This document shows positions 1 through 8,436 of a stretch of 35,093 bases of DNA, one piece after another. The translations under genes and the position numbers were made by a program. Numbering within the stretch: the first letter of the stretch is position 1; each line of letters begins with the position of its first letter. The notes under the pieces were generated by a model, which saw nothing but the letters and a program-made list of their open reading frames with translations, did no database searches and was not told the origin of the DNA. Origin of the DNA: Comamonadaceae bacterium (lineage in GTDB: Bacteria; Pseudomonadota; Gammaproteobacteria; Burkholderiales; Burkholderiaceae_C); assembly GCA_947447355.1 (NCBI GenBank), contig CANFJF010000039.1:1-35093 (forward strand), in the 5' to 3' direction.

Positions 1-296
1 GCCACGGCCGCAAGGACGCGCCCAAGCGCTGGGGCGGCAATGTGTTTTTGCAGGTGATTGACCCAGAACTGTTCGCCGGCCGTGAAGCGTTCACCGAGCA
101 GATGGATCACCTGTCAGAGCGCTGCCGCACCAACAAGCCAATTCACGCTGACAAGCCCGTGCGCTTGCCCGGCGACCAAGCGGCTGCTGGTATCGACAAA
201 GCCCAGCGCCAAGGTCTTGCGTATGACCGCCAGACATGGCAAGGTCTGGCTGAGTGGGCCGACAAACTCAAGGTGGCGCTGCCGGCTCCGGTTTGA
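1..296 (+). CDS. Ldh-family (malate/L-lactate dehydrogenase-like) oxidoreductase, 3' end only
   Basis: The gene is cut by the window edge. The frame is open from base 3 and ends with TGA at 294-296, giving about 97 C-terminal residues. The visible part carries GNVFLQVIDPELF, followed by a helical stretch and VRLPGD, which resembles the C-terminal region of NAD(P)-dependent 2-oxo/2-hydroxy-acid dehydrogenases of the Ldh_2 family (YlbC, DlgD, DpkA relatives). The catalytic part lies outside the window, so the substrate cannot be named. A sugar-acid dehydratase starts 49 bases downstream on the same strand, so a role in sugar-acid or 2-keto-acid catabolism is likely but inferred. A decayed paralogue lies at 2850-3601 on the other strand. 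Confidence 0.8.
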   Translation, partial: HGRKDAPKRWGGNVFLQVIDPELFAGREAFTEQMDHLSERCRTNKPIHADKPVRLPGDQAAAGIDKAQRQGLAYDRQTWQGLAEWADKLKVALPAPV

Positions 297-345
297 ATCA
301 TTGCGAGCTCACAACACCCACATCACCGCACAAAAGTCCCCACAT

Positions 346-2085
346 ATGACCCAAAAAACCTACGAAGAACTGCGCAGCGCGCGCTGGATGGCACCCGACG
401 ATGTGCGCTCTTTTGGCCACCGTTCACGCGTGATGCAACTGGGTTACGGCCCGGAAGACTGGGTTGGCAAACCCATGATCGCGATCATCAACACTTGGAG
501 CGACATCGGCACTTGCCACGGTCACTTCAAGCAACGCGTCGAAGACGTCAAGCGCGGCATCTTGCAAGCCGGTGGTTTTCCCATTGAGCTGCCGGCGATT
601 TCATTGTCGGAGTCGATCGTCAAGCCGACCACCATGTTTTACCGGAACCTGCTGGCCATCGAGACCGAGGAGCTGCTGCGCAGCCACCCGATCGACGGCG
701 CGGTGCTGATGGGCGGCTGTGACAAGACCACGCCCGGCCTGATCATGGGTGCGCTCAGCGCGGGTTACCCTTTCATTTACATGCCTGCCGGCCCGATGCA
801 AAGCGGCAACTGGAAAGGCCAAGTACTGGGCTCGGGTTCAGACACCTGGAAGTACTGGGACGAGCGACGCGCCGGCAAGATCACGGCCAAGCAGTGGATT
901 GAAGTTGAAGGCGGTATCGCCCGCAGCCACGGCCACTGCATGACGATGGGCACGGCCAGCACCATGACCGGCATTGCGGAGGCGTGTGGCTTCACGCTGC
1001 CAGGTGCCTCATCGATTCCGGCGACCGACTCCAACCATGTGCGCATGGCCGCCGATTGCGGTCGGCGCATTGTCGACATGGTCTGGGAAGACCTGACACC
1101 GGCCAAGCTGCTCAGCCGTGCCTCGTTTGAAAACGCCATCACCGTGGCGATGGCCATGGGCTGCTCGACCAACGCCATCATCCACTTGGTGGCGATGTCG
1201 CGCCGCGCCGGTGAGCACTGCGCTGTGGGCTTAGAAGACTTTGACACGGCCAGCCGCAAGGTGCCCGTGATTGCCAACATCCGACCCAGTGGCGACACCT
1301 ACCTGATGGCCGACTTCTATTTTGCGGGCGGCATGCGCGCCATGATGCATGTGCTGAAGGACCATTTGCAGCTTGACGCCATGACAGTCACAGGCCAAAC
1401 CATTGGCGTGAATTTGGAAGGCGCCGAGGTCTACAACAAGGACGTTATCCGGCCGCTGTCGAACCCGATTTATGCCGAAGGCGCACTCGCCGTTCTCAAG
1501 GGCAACCTCGCGCCCGATGGTTGCGTCATCAAGCCCAGCGCCTGCGCGCCACACTTCTTCAAACACACCGGCCCTGCGCTGGTGTTTGACGACTACCCGA
1601 GCATGAAAAAAGCCATTGACGACCCGGACCTCGACGTCACCGCAGACCACGTCATGATCTTGCGCAATGCTGGCCCCCAAGGCGGCCCGGGCATGCCGGA
1701 ATGGGGCATGCTGCCGATCCCCACCAAGCTGGTCAAGCAAGGCGTGAAAGACATGCTGCGCATCTCAGACGCCCGCATGAGCGGCACCAGCTACGGCGCC
1801 TGCATCCTGCATGTGTCGCCGGAGGCGTACATCGGCGGCACGCTGGCGCTCGTCAAAACAGGCGACCTTATCAGCGTCGATGTACCGGCCCGAACGATTC
1901 ACCTTGAGGTCAGCGACGCTGAATTGGCCGCGCGCAAAGCGGCGTGGGTACAACCGCCAAAACGCTTTGCACGCGGCTACGGCTGGATGTTCAGCCAACA
2001 CATCATGCAAGCTAATCAAGGTTGTGACTTTGACTACCTCGAAACCTCGTTTGGCGCGCCCGTCGGTGAGCCTGAGATTTACTGA
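346..2085 (+). CDS. IlvD/Edd-family sugar-acid dehydratase (L-arabinonate dehydratase-like)
   Basis: This 579-residue protein belongs to the dihydroxy-acid/6-phosphogluconate dehydratase family, which removes water from 2,3-dihydroxy acids to give 2-keto-3-deoxy acids using an Fe-S cluster. The three expected cluster cysteines are visible: C57 in SDIGTCHGH, C125 in MGGCDKTTPG and C198 in SHGHCMTMG. The motif ARMSGTSYG near residue 479 holds the serine expected to act as base. Length and cysteine spacing fit the [2Fe-2S] pentonate dehydratase branch better than IlvD itself. The frame is open from base 58, but ATG at 346 begins the conserved N-terminus (MTQKTYEELRSARW) and avoids overlap with the upstream dehydrogenase. 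No clear Shine-Dalgarno sequence precedes it. The exact sugar acid is not shown. Confidence 0.9.
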   Translation: MTQKTYEELRSARWMAPDDVRSFGHRSRVMQLGYGPEDWVGKPMIAIINTWSDIGTCHGHFKQRVEDVKRGILQAGGFPIELPAISLSESIVKPTTMFYRNLLAIETEELLRSHPIDGAVLMGGCDKTTPGLIMGALSAGYPFIYMPAGPMQSGNWKGQVLGSGSDTWKYWDERRAGKITAKQWIEVEGGIARSHGHCMTMGTASTMTGIAEACGFTLPGASSIPATDSNHVRMAADCGRRIVDMVWEDLTPAKLLSRASFENAITVAMAMGCSTNAIIHLVAMSRRAGEHCAVGLEDFDTASRKVPVIANIRPSGDTYLMADFYFAGGMRAMMHVLKDHLQLDAMTVTGQTIGVNLEGAEVYNKDVIRPLSNPIYAEGALAVLKGNLAPDGCVIKPSACAPHFFKHTGPALVFDDYPSMKKAIDDPDLDVTADHVMILRNAGPQGGPGMPEWGMLPIPTKLVKQGVKDMLRISDARMSGTSYGACILHVSPEAYIGGTLALVKTGDLISVDVPARTIHLEVSDAELAARKAAWVQPPKRFARGYGWMFSQHIMQANQGCDFDYLETSFGAPVGEPEIY

Positions 2086-2121
2086 TTCCCTTATATAAAA
2101 ATAGACACAGAGGAACACAAC

Positions 2122-2838
2122 ATGGCTCTCAGCAACAGTACCCGCGACAAACTCAAAACCGTCAGCACCGCCACCCTGTGCAGTGCGCTCTTCAAGCGCG
2201 GTCTGCGCAACCAGTTCATTCAGAACGTGCACCCGCTCAATGCCCATCTGCCAAACATGGTCGGTGAGGCTTTCACGCTGCGCTACATTCCGGCCCGTGA
2301 AGACCTGAACCCGATGACGGTATTTCAAAACCCGAACCATCCGCAGCGCGTGGCGATTGAGCAATGCCCGCCCGGCGCCGTGATGGTCTTTGACAGCCGC
2401 AAAGACGCGCGGGCCGCGTCAGCCGGTTCGATCTTGATCACGCGCTTGATGGTGCGCGGTGTCGCTGGTGCGGTGACGGACGGCGGTTTTCGAGACTCTC
2501 CAGAGATCGCCGCCCTGCCCTTTCCCACTTACCACCAGCGGCCATCAGCGCCGACCAATCTGACGCTGCATCAAGCGCTGGACATCAACGTGCCGATTGG
2601 CTGCGGTGACGTGGCTGTGTTCCCAGGTGACGTGATCGTCGGTGACAAAGAAGGTGTCTTCGTGATCCCCGCTCACCTGGCCGACGAAGTGGCCGACGAC
2701 GCTGTCGAGATGACCGCGTTTGAAGACTTCGTGACCGAAGAAGTCCTCAGAGGCCGGGCCACGATTGGCCTGTACCCACCGACCGAGCAAAAGTCGAAAG
2801 ACGACTTTGCGGTTTGGCGCAAAGCCAAAGGCCGCTAA
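2122..2838 (+). CDS. RraA-like / HMG aldolase-family protein
   Basis: This 238-residue protein belongs to the RraA-like superfamily, whose members include 4-hydroxy-4-methyl-2-oxoglutarate aldolases, oxaloacetate decarboxylases and the RNase E regulator RraA. The aldolase signature RDxxE is present (R124, D125, E128 in GGFRDSPEI), after GVAGAVTDGG. This favours a metal-dependent lyase over a true RNase E inhibitor, which is usually only about 160 residues. The start ATG is preceded by AGAGGA at good spacing. It sits 36 bases after the sugar-acid dehydratase on the same strand, probably in one operon, and may act on a downstream keto acid. That role is inferred from context. Confidence 0.85.
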   Translation: MALSNSTRDKLKTVSTATLCSALFKRGLRNQFIQNVHPLNAHLPNMVGEAFTLRYIPAREDLNPMTVFQNPNHPQRVAIEQCPPGAVMVFDSRKDARAASAGSILITRLMVRGVAGAVTDGGFRDSPEIAALPFPTYHQRPSAPTNLTLHQALDINVPIGCGDVAVFPGDVIVGDKEGVFVIPAHLADEVADDAVEMTAFEDFVTEEVLRGRATIGLYPPTEQKSKDDFAVWRKAKGR

Positions 2839-2849
2839 ATCTAATTAGA

Positions 2850-3601
2850 TCAAAGCGGTTGCGGTAAGACAAGACCAGCCGCGAGTGCTGCCGGCCGCAG
2901 CGACTCCATCAGCCCACCAGCCAAAGGGACGCCCTCAGCGGCAGCTTGCCGCTGGCGCGTCATGGCATGATCACCGGGCAAGCGCACTTTGTGGCCGTGA
3001 TCAAAAGCACCTACAGGCAGCAGCGAACCGCCACCGCTGACCACCGCGGTCGGGTCGTCGCTGGGTTGACCGTCAGCATCCATCGCCCATTTGCCTGGGA
3101 AGCGTTTGCCGCGCGCCACCAATTGACGAGCGCTGTTGAGCGTCATGATGGAGGAACTGACGTCAAGCAAAATCGGATCACCGTGCGTCGGGATGCCCGC
3201 CGCAATCGGGTTCGGTGAAAAGAGTGGCTCGGTGCCACCAAACGGTGCCACGCCGCGTGCCGCCGGAGACGAGCAGATCAGTTGCACCCACAAGCCGCGC
3301 TCCGTCAGTCGCGGCAGGTAGACCGCAAGTGCCCCGGTGTGGTGGCTGTTAGCGATCGCTACTGTGACCACGCGTATGTCACCGGTGATGCACATGACGC
3401 CGCTTTTCGCAGCTTCCAGATACCAGGGGCCGCTAAAGCCAAGCCGTTAGTGCTGTGGCCGATGCTGTCTGACGTGATCAAGGAATCGGCAATCGCCTCG
3501 GCTTTGCCCGCATCCATGCCCGTGGCGCTGAACAGCGAGACAACAAAACGGGTGAGCTCAGGCAGCGCATAACGCGGCAAAATATCGAGGTTTCTTTTCA
3601 T
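2850..3601 (-). pseudogene. Decayed Ldh-family dehydrogenase (frameshift and two internal deletions)
   Basis: Reading leftward, an ATG at 3601 starts a recognisable N-terminus (MKRNLDILPRYALPELTRF, then LITSDSIGHSTNGLAL) of an Ldh_2-family dehydrogenase. That frame runs out at 3359. A second frame, open from about 3400, resumes the family at VVTVAIANSHHTGALAVYL and continues through FSPNPIAAGIPT and LLDVSSSIMT to DHGHK. There it jumps directly to VRLPGDHAM near the C-terminus. About 45 residues are missing at the first junction and about 50 at the second. The whole locus is about 750 bases, against roughly 1,050 for a full gene. No functional enzyme is expected. It converges on the RraA-like gene, 11 bases from that gene's stop. 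Confidence 0.85.
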
Positions 3602-3740
3602 TCGCAGAACCGTAACCCGACAGCAAGCATTGATCAGTACAGCGGCTGGACCCGCGAGCAACATGCACTGATGCAAGGTTTTGTCGGCTATTCCCCGAGC
3701 AGGCACCAACGATGAGGTAAATTCAGCGCAAGGTTTACCT

Positions 3741-4862
3741 ATGACAGAAAAAATCATCCCCATCGCGGACATCCGCTACGCCAGCCGTGTGCCTCATGTG
3801 CCGGCCCACTTCCAAACGCCCACCGGCTTGCTGGCCGACACTTTGGGCAGACCCCTGCGCGACTTGCGCATCAGCGTGACCGACCGCTGCAACTTTCGTT
3901 GCAGCTATTGCATGCCGCGCGAGGTCTTCGACAAGGATTACGCCTTTTTGCCACAAACCTCGCTGCTGAGCTTTGAGGAAATCGCGCGTCTGGCACGGAT
4001 TTTTGTGGCACACGGTGTCGAAAAAATCCGCTTGACCGGCGGTGAGCCACTGCTGCGAAAAAACCTCGAAGTGCTGATCGAGATGCTGGCCAAGATCAAA
4101 ACGACCAGTGGTCAGCCGCTAGACATCACATTGACAACCAATGCCTCCTTACTGGCCAAAAAGGCCCAAAGCCTGAAAGACGCCGGACTGCAGCGCGTCA
4201 CCGTCAGCCTGGACGGGCTGGACGACGCGATTTTCCGGCGCATGAATGACGTCGATTTTCCGGTCGCCGATGTGCTCAAGGGCATCGAAGCGGCGCAGCG
4301 TGTTGGCTTGGCACCGATCAAGGTCAACATGGTCGTCAAGCGCGGCACCAACGACGCCGAAATCTTGCCCATGGCACGCCACTTTCGCAACTCAGGCGTG
4401 GTGCTGCGCTTCATCGAGTACATGGACGTCGGTGCTACCAACGGCTGGCGCATGGACGAAGTGTTGCCCTCAGCCCAAGTGATTGAACGCTTGCAAACCG
4501 AGTTCCCTTTACTGGCCGTGAACCCCAACTACGCCGGCGAAACCGCCGAGCGCTGGCGCTACGCAGACGGCGGCGGAGAAGTCGGCGTGATCAGCAGCGT
4601 GACACACGCTTTTTGCGGCGACTGCAACCGGGCCCGACTGTCCACCGAGGGCAAGCTCTTTTTATGCCTGTTCGCCAGTCAAGGGCAAGACCTCCGCGCC
4701 TTGCTCCGCGGCGACTTTTCGGACGAAAAAATCGGTGGTGCGGTTGGCCATATCTGGCAGTCGCGCACCGACCGGTATTCAGAAATGCGTGCAGCGCTGC
4801 CAGCAGACGCTTCGCCACCGGACACCGGACGGCGGGTTGAGATGAGTTACATCGGCGGATAA
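3741..4862 (+). CDS. moaA: GTP 3',8-cyclase MoaA
   Basis: This 373-residue radical-SAM enzyme starts molybdenum cofactor synthesis by converting GTP to 3',8-cyclo-7,8-dihydro-GTP, which MoaC then turns into cyclic pyranopterin monophosphate. The N-terminal cluster motif CxxxCxxC is C50, C54 and C57 ([11 protein letters not shown]), followed by the SAM-binding motif GGEPLLR. The C-terminal cluster that binds GTP has C292, C295 and C309 (CGDCNRARL...LFLC). The protein ends in Gly-Gly, as required of MoaA for activity. ATG 3741 is chosen over an upstream in-frame start because AAGG stands seven to eight bases before it. It heads a moaA-mobA-moeA operon. Confidence 0.97.
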   Translation: MTEKIIPIADIRYASRVPHVPAHFQTPTGLLADTLGRPLRDLRISVTDRCNFRCSYCMPREVFDKDYAFLPQTSLLSFEEIARLARIFVAHGVEKIRLTGGEPLLRKNLEVLIEMLAKIKTTSGQPLDITLTTNASLLAKKAQSLKDAGLQRVTVSLDGLDDAIFRRMNDVDFPVADVLKGIEAAQRVGLAPIKVNMVVKRGTNDAEILPMARHFRNSGVVLRFIEYMDVGATNGWRMDEVLPSAQVIERLQTEFPLLAVNPNYAGETAERWRYADGGGEVGVISSVTHAFCGDCNRARLSTEGKLFLCLFASQGQDLRALLRGDFSDEKIGGAVGHIWQSRTDRYSEMRAALPADASPPDTGRRVEMSYIGG

Positions 4863-4875
4863 CCAGTTTAAAAAC

Positions 4876-5493
4876 ATGATTGATATTTCAGAAATCACCG
4901 GTGTCATCTTGGCTGGTGGGCGCGGTTCGCGCATGGGTGGCGTTGACAAGGGTTTACAAAATTTCAATGGCGTACCGCTGGCTTTGCACACGCAGTTGCG
5001 GCTGAGTCCGCAGGTAGGTGAGCTTTTGATCAATGCCAACCGGAACTTGGCGGCGTACGAATCGTTTGGTGTGCCGGTCTGGCCGGATGCTGCCAGTTTG
5101 GGGGACTTCGCCGGGCCGCTGGCAGGTTTTTTGACGGGCTTGGAGCGCTGCGAAACCGCTTTCATGATGACCGTGCCCTGCGACACACCCTTGTTCCCGC
5201 ACGACATCGTGGCCCGACTTGCGGCTGCGCTCGAAGTCGAGGACGCTGACATTGCCATGGCGGCTGCGCGTGAAGAAGATGGACAGCTGCGCGCTCAACC
5301 CGTGTTTTGCTTGATGCGCTCTGAACTGCTCGAAAGCGTGGTTAAGTTCACCCACGGCGGCGGCCGCAAAATCGACGCGTGGACAGCGCTGCACAAAACC
5401 GTGCTGGTGCCATTTGAATTGCCAGGTGATGACCCCAAAGCGTTCTTCAACGCCAATACGCTGGCCGAATTGCACCAGCTCGAAAGCCGCTGA
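4876..5493 (+). CDS. mobA: Molybdenum cofactor guanylyltransferase MobA
   Basis: This 205-residue cytoplasmic enzyme attaches GMP from GTP to Mo-molybdopterin, giving the guanine-dinucleotide form used by DMSO-reductase-family enzymes. The N-terminal nucleotide-binding signature [16 protein letters not shown] occupies residues 12-27. The PCDTPLFP segment supplies the metal-binding aspartate typical of the family. Length matches MobA (about 200 residues). It begins 13 bases after moaA with a poor Shine-Dalgarno sequence, so translation may be coupled to moaA. Presence of mobA implies that the host makes bis-MGD enzymes, none of which are encoded in this window. Confidence 0.95.
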   Translation: MIDISEITGVILAGGRGSRMGGVDKGLQNFNGVPLALHTQLRLSPQVGELLINANRNLAAYESFGVPVWPDAASLGDFAGPLAGFLTGLERCETAFMMTVPCDTPLFPHDIVARLAAALEVEDADIAMAAAREEDGQLRAQPVFCLMRSELLESVVKFTHGGGRKIDAWTALHKTVLVPFELPGDDPKAFFNANTLAELHQLESR

Positions 5494-5522
5494 GCCATCT
5501 CAACCTTCTTTCTTTCTCGCCC

Positions 5523-6818
5523 ATGAAAACCATTGCGCAGATTGCCGCCGAGCTTCAAGGCTACGACCCTCAGGCGCTGCCCGCCAACGCGGTACTCGAC
5601 TTCTTGCAGCGGTTGGTGACACCCGTGACCGAGAGCAGCAACCTGCCGCTGTTTGACGCGCTGGGCAAGGTGCTGTCTGCCGATGTGATTTCCCCGATGG
5701 ACGTGCCGCCTCACGACAACTCGGCGATGGACGGTTATGCCTTTGATGGCAGCCAGCTGCAAGCCGATGTCCCGCTACAACTCAAAGTCGTTGGCACGGC
5801 GCTGGCAGGCAAAGCTTGGGTCGGCACGGCGGGCCTGGGTGACTGCGTGAAGATCATGACCGGGGCCATCATGCCGGCCGGCTTTGACACAGTCGTGCCC
5901 CAAGAAATAGTCACTCAGCTGGATGGTGAAACCGCTGTTGTAGTGATCCCGCCTAGCATGCTCAAGCCCGGTGACAACCGGCGTTTTCGCGGTGAAGACT
6001 TGGCGCAAGGCCACCCGGCACTCCTCAAAGGCCAAGTCGTCACGCCGGCCCGACTCGGTCTTGCCGCATCGCTGGGTTTGCCTAGCCTGCCCTGCTGGCG
6101 ACCCTTGCGGGTGGCTTATTTTTCCACCGGCGACGAGATTCTGTCGTTGGGTGAGCTGCCACGTGAAGGTGCCGTCTATGACAGCAACCGTTACACCACC
6201 TTCGGCCTGCTCAAGCGGCTAGGCTGCGAGGTGATCGACATGGGCGTGGTCAAAGACGATCCCGCCCTGCTGGAAACAGCCTTCCGAACAGCGGCGGCAC
6301 AAGCCGACGCGATCATCACCAGCGGCGGTGTCAGCGTCGGCGAAGCCGACTACACCAAGGCGATGATGAAAAAGCTCGGTGATGTGGCCTTCTGGCGCAT
6401 TGCTATGCGACCCGGTCGGCCAATGGCCGTGGGCCGTATTGCGGCAAATAAAAACGAAAAAGCGGGTGCCGTGCTGTTCGGCCTGCCCGGCAATCCGGTC
6501 GCCGTGATGGTGACTTTTCTGGCTTTTGTACGCCCTGCTTTGCTGCAGATGATGGGTTGTACTGACAGCGCACCGCCGCGGCTCAAAGCCCATAGCCAAG
6601 AAACGATACGCAAAAAAGCTGGCCGTACCGAATACCAACGCGGTTGGGTTTCAACGGCGGCAGATGGCTCGTTACAAGTAAGCACCACAGGCAACCAAGG
6701 CTCGGGCGTGCTGAGCTCCATGGCCGAAGCCAACGGTCTCATCATGCTGTACCACGACCAGGGCAACGTCGCCATGGGCGACCTGCTAGACGTGATGATG
6801 TTTGACGGCGCGATCTAG
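5523..6818 (+). CDS. moeA: Molybdopterin molybdenumtransferase MoeA
   Basis: This 431-residue protein inserts molybdate into adenylated molybdopterin, the step before MobA. Domain hallmarks are visible in order: PPHDNSAMDGYAFDG near residues 61-75, GDEILSLGE in the MoCF-binding domain, TSGGVSVGEADYTK, GLPGNPVAVMV, and a C-terminal MoeA_C domain. The length is close to the usual 400-430. It follows mobA by 29 bases. The stretch just before the ATG is pyrimidine-rich and shows no Shine-Dalgarno sequence, so initiation may depend on coupling or leaderless-like features. It is the last gene of the operon. Confidence 0.96.
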   Translation: MKTIAQIAAELQGYDPQALPANAVLDFLQRLVTPVTESSNLPLFDALGKVLSADVISPMDVPPHDNSAMDGYAFDGSQLQADVPLQLKVVGTALAGKAWVGTAGLGDCVKIMTGAIMPAGFDTVVPQEIVTQLDGETAVVVIPPSMLKPGDNRRFRGEDLAQGHPALLKGQVVTPARLGLAASLGLPSLPCWRPLRVAYFSTGDEILSLGELPREGAVYDSNRYTTFGLLKRLGCEVIDMGVVKDDPALLETAFRTAAAQADAIITSGGVSVGEADYTKAMMKKLGDVAFWRIAMRPGRPMAVGRIAANKNEKAGAVLFGLPGNPVAVMVTFLAFVRPALLQMMGCTDSAPPRLKAHSQETIRKKAGRTEYQRGWVSTAADGSLQVSTTGNQGSGVLSSMAEANGLIMLYHDQGNVAMGDLLDVMMFDGAI

Positions 6819-7146
6819 TCGCGCAGGCCCAACCTTGATGACATGCCGGCGTACGCCGGCAAGAGGCCCTGTGGCTTAGCTCTGCCACATAGCTCTGGCT
6901 TTAAGGCAATCAGGAAACCTGAAAAAACCTCAAACAGCTTGAGCGCATCTTCTTTGTCGTTGGAAAGGGGGCCTCAAGTCAAATGAAGTAACAAGAATAT
7001 TCGCGAACGTTTTTATACTTAGTCGACTTTGGGCAAAGCTCAACCATTAAAATAAATACTTTGCTGCAGCCAGCTGCGTAAAATCCAAGACCTGTGAGCT
7101 GAAGCTCCGGGCCCACTACGTAACCGTAACGCGAGACTTGAGTTTT
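6819..7146. other. Intergenic region between moeA and the RND adaptor
   Basis: About 330 bases without a credible gene. The left part carries the palindrome and stem-loop noted separately. The right part (about 6965-7080) is A/T-richer than its neighbours and probably holds the promoter of the efflux operon, but no convincing -35/-10 pair or repressor operator could be fixed. No divergent or adjacent TetR-type regulator gene is present. Confidence 0.5.
6844..6889. repeat. 18-bp perfect palindrome and adjacent stem-loop after moeA
   Basis: Bases 6844-6861 form a perfect 18-bp palindrome centred on GTAC with GCCGGC arms. Bases 6870-6889 form a second stem (TGTGGC/GCCACA, 8-base loop). Neither is followed by a T tract, so this is not a standard Rho-independent terminator. 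An 8-base direct repeat TAGCTCTG occurs at 6877 and 6890. Confidence 0.6.
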
Positions 7147-8436
7147 ATGAACAGCTCTTATTATTCGTTGGCATTGAGCGTGGCAGTGATCTTCTTAGGA
7201 TTAGCCGGCTGTGGCGAAAAGAAATCGATCGAAAATGCGCCCCCAAAGGCAGCAACACAGGCTGCCCCACAAGCCCCTACACAGGCCTCCACGCAGGGCG
7301 CTTCGCCGAGTGCACCGGTACCCACCACACCAACATCGACACCCAGCGCCCCCCCTGTTTCAGTAACGACGGCAAGAGCCGAAACACGGGACATGGCGAT
7401 CAACCTCAAAGCCAGCGGAAGTGTGTTCCCTTTGGCCAGTGTGGACATCAAAGCCCAGACGAGTTCCGTGGTAACCAAGTTACACATCCGCGACGGCGAT
7501 TTCGTCCGCGCTGGTCAGCCATTGTTTTCTTTAGATGCACGTGCAGACGAAGCTAACTTGGCCAAGGCCCGAGCACAGTTGGCCAAAGATCAAGCCACCT
7601 TGGCAGATGCGCAACGGCAATATAAGCGTGCACAAGAGTTGAAGGCGCAAAATTTCGTGGCCCAGAGTGCACTCGACAGCGCTCAAACCGCCGTTGAATC
7701 CGCCAACGCCACCCTCGCTGCCGACCAAGCAGCCATAGACGCGGCACGCGTGGCAGTTTCCTATGGGCAAATCAACTCACCCCTGAGTGGGCGCGCCGGA
7801 GCGTTGACTGTCACTGTCGGTACGGCGCTGCAAAGCAACATCACCTCGTTGGTCACCGTGACCCAACTCGATCCCATCTCGGTCAACTTTAATCTTCCCC
7901 AGCGCAATCTGGCCGACGCGATTGCAGCGCTCAAAAGTGGCGGCGCTAAAGTGACGGCCACTTTGGCTGACAACGGCGGCAGCTTTCAAGGGCGACTCAG
8001 CTTTGTCGACAATGCGGTGGACCCATCCTCGGGAACCGTCAAAGCACGCGCCCTGTTTGCGAACAAGGACGGTCGCTTGTGGCCCGGCGCGTTTGTAGAA
8101 ATTTCACAAACCATCAGCACCTTGAAAGACACCGTTGTCGTGCCACAGGCGGCCCTGATTCAATCGGCCCGCGGAACCATTGTTTACGTCGTGGAAGATG
8201 GCAAAGCGATTCTTAAGCCGGTCAAGCAGATCAGCAGCCAGAGCGGTGAAGCGGCGATCACGGGCATCAACGCGGGTGATTCTGTGGTCGTGGACGGCAA
8301 ACAAAACCTGCGTCCTGGTGCACTGGTGGTGGAGCGGCCCAAGGAGAGCAAAACGGGCGCAGCGGCCCCCTTGGCCGCGCCCAGCTTGGCGGCCGCGTCC
8401 GCCCCGTTAGCCGCTTCTCCTCGTAGCAAGCCATGA
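7147..8436 (+). CDS. RND efflux periplasmic adaptor lipoprotein (membrane fusion protein)
   Basis: This 429-residue adaptor links an inner-membrane RND pump to an outer-membrane channel. It has a lipoprotein signal with lipobox LAGC (Cys about residue 22), so it should be anchored by lipid in the inner membrane. A Pro/Ala/Thr/Ser-rich linker covers about residues 30-73. Next come the split lipoyl domain (residues about 95-125), an alpha-helical hairpin (KARAQLAKDQATLADAQRQY onward), the beta-barrel (VTQLDPISVNFNLPQ) and the membrane-proximal domain. The C-terminus is an Ala/Pro-rich tail. ATG 7147 is preferred; an in-frame TTG lies at 7138. The stop overlaps the pump start as ATGA, indicating translational coupling. 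Confidence 0.93.
   Translation: MNSSYYSLALSVAVIFLGLAGCGEKKSIENAPPKAATQAAPQAPTQASTQGASPSAPVPTTPTSTPSAPPVSVTTARAETRDMAINLKASGSVFPLASVDIKAQTSSVVTKLHIRDGDFVRAGQPLFSLDARADEANLAKARAQLAKDQATLADAQRQYKRAQELKAQNFVAQSALDSAQTAVESANATLAADQAAIDAARVAVSYGQINSPLSGRAGALTVTVGTALQSNITSLVTVTQLDPISVNFNLPQRNLADAIAALKSGGAKVTATLADNGGSFQGRLSFVDNAVDPSSGTVKARALFANKDGRLWPGAFVEISQTISTLKDTVVVPQAALIQSARGTIVYVVEDGKAILKPVKQISSQSGEAAITGINAGDSVVVDGKQNLRPGALVVERPKESKTGAAAPLAAPSLAAASAPLAASPRSKP

Noticed and set aside
58..345. In-frame N-terminal extension of 96 residues on the sugar-acid dehydratase
   Set aside because: It overlaps the end of the Ldh-family gene, has no resemblance to the dehydratase family, and the conserved N-terminus begins at ATG 346.
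1765..2364. Minus-strand open frame of 199 codons across the dehydratase/RraA junction
   Set aside because: It lies opposite two well-recognised genes and its translation shows no domain; it is a GC-rich antisense shadow.
3602..3740. Possible molybdenum-cofactor riboswitch upstream of moaA
   Set aside because: The leader is only about 140 bases, and the conserved features of the Moco RNA motif could not be recognised.
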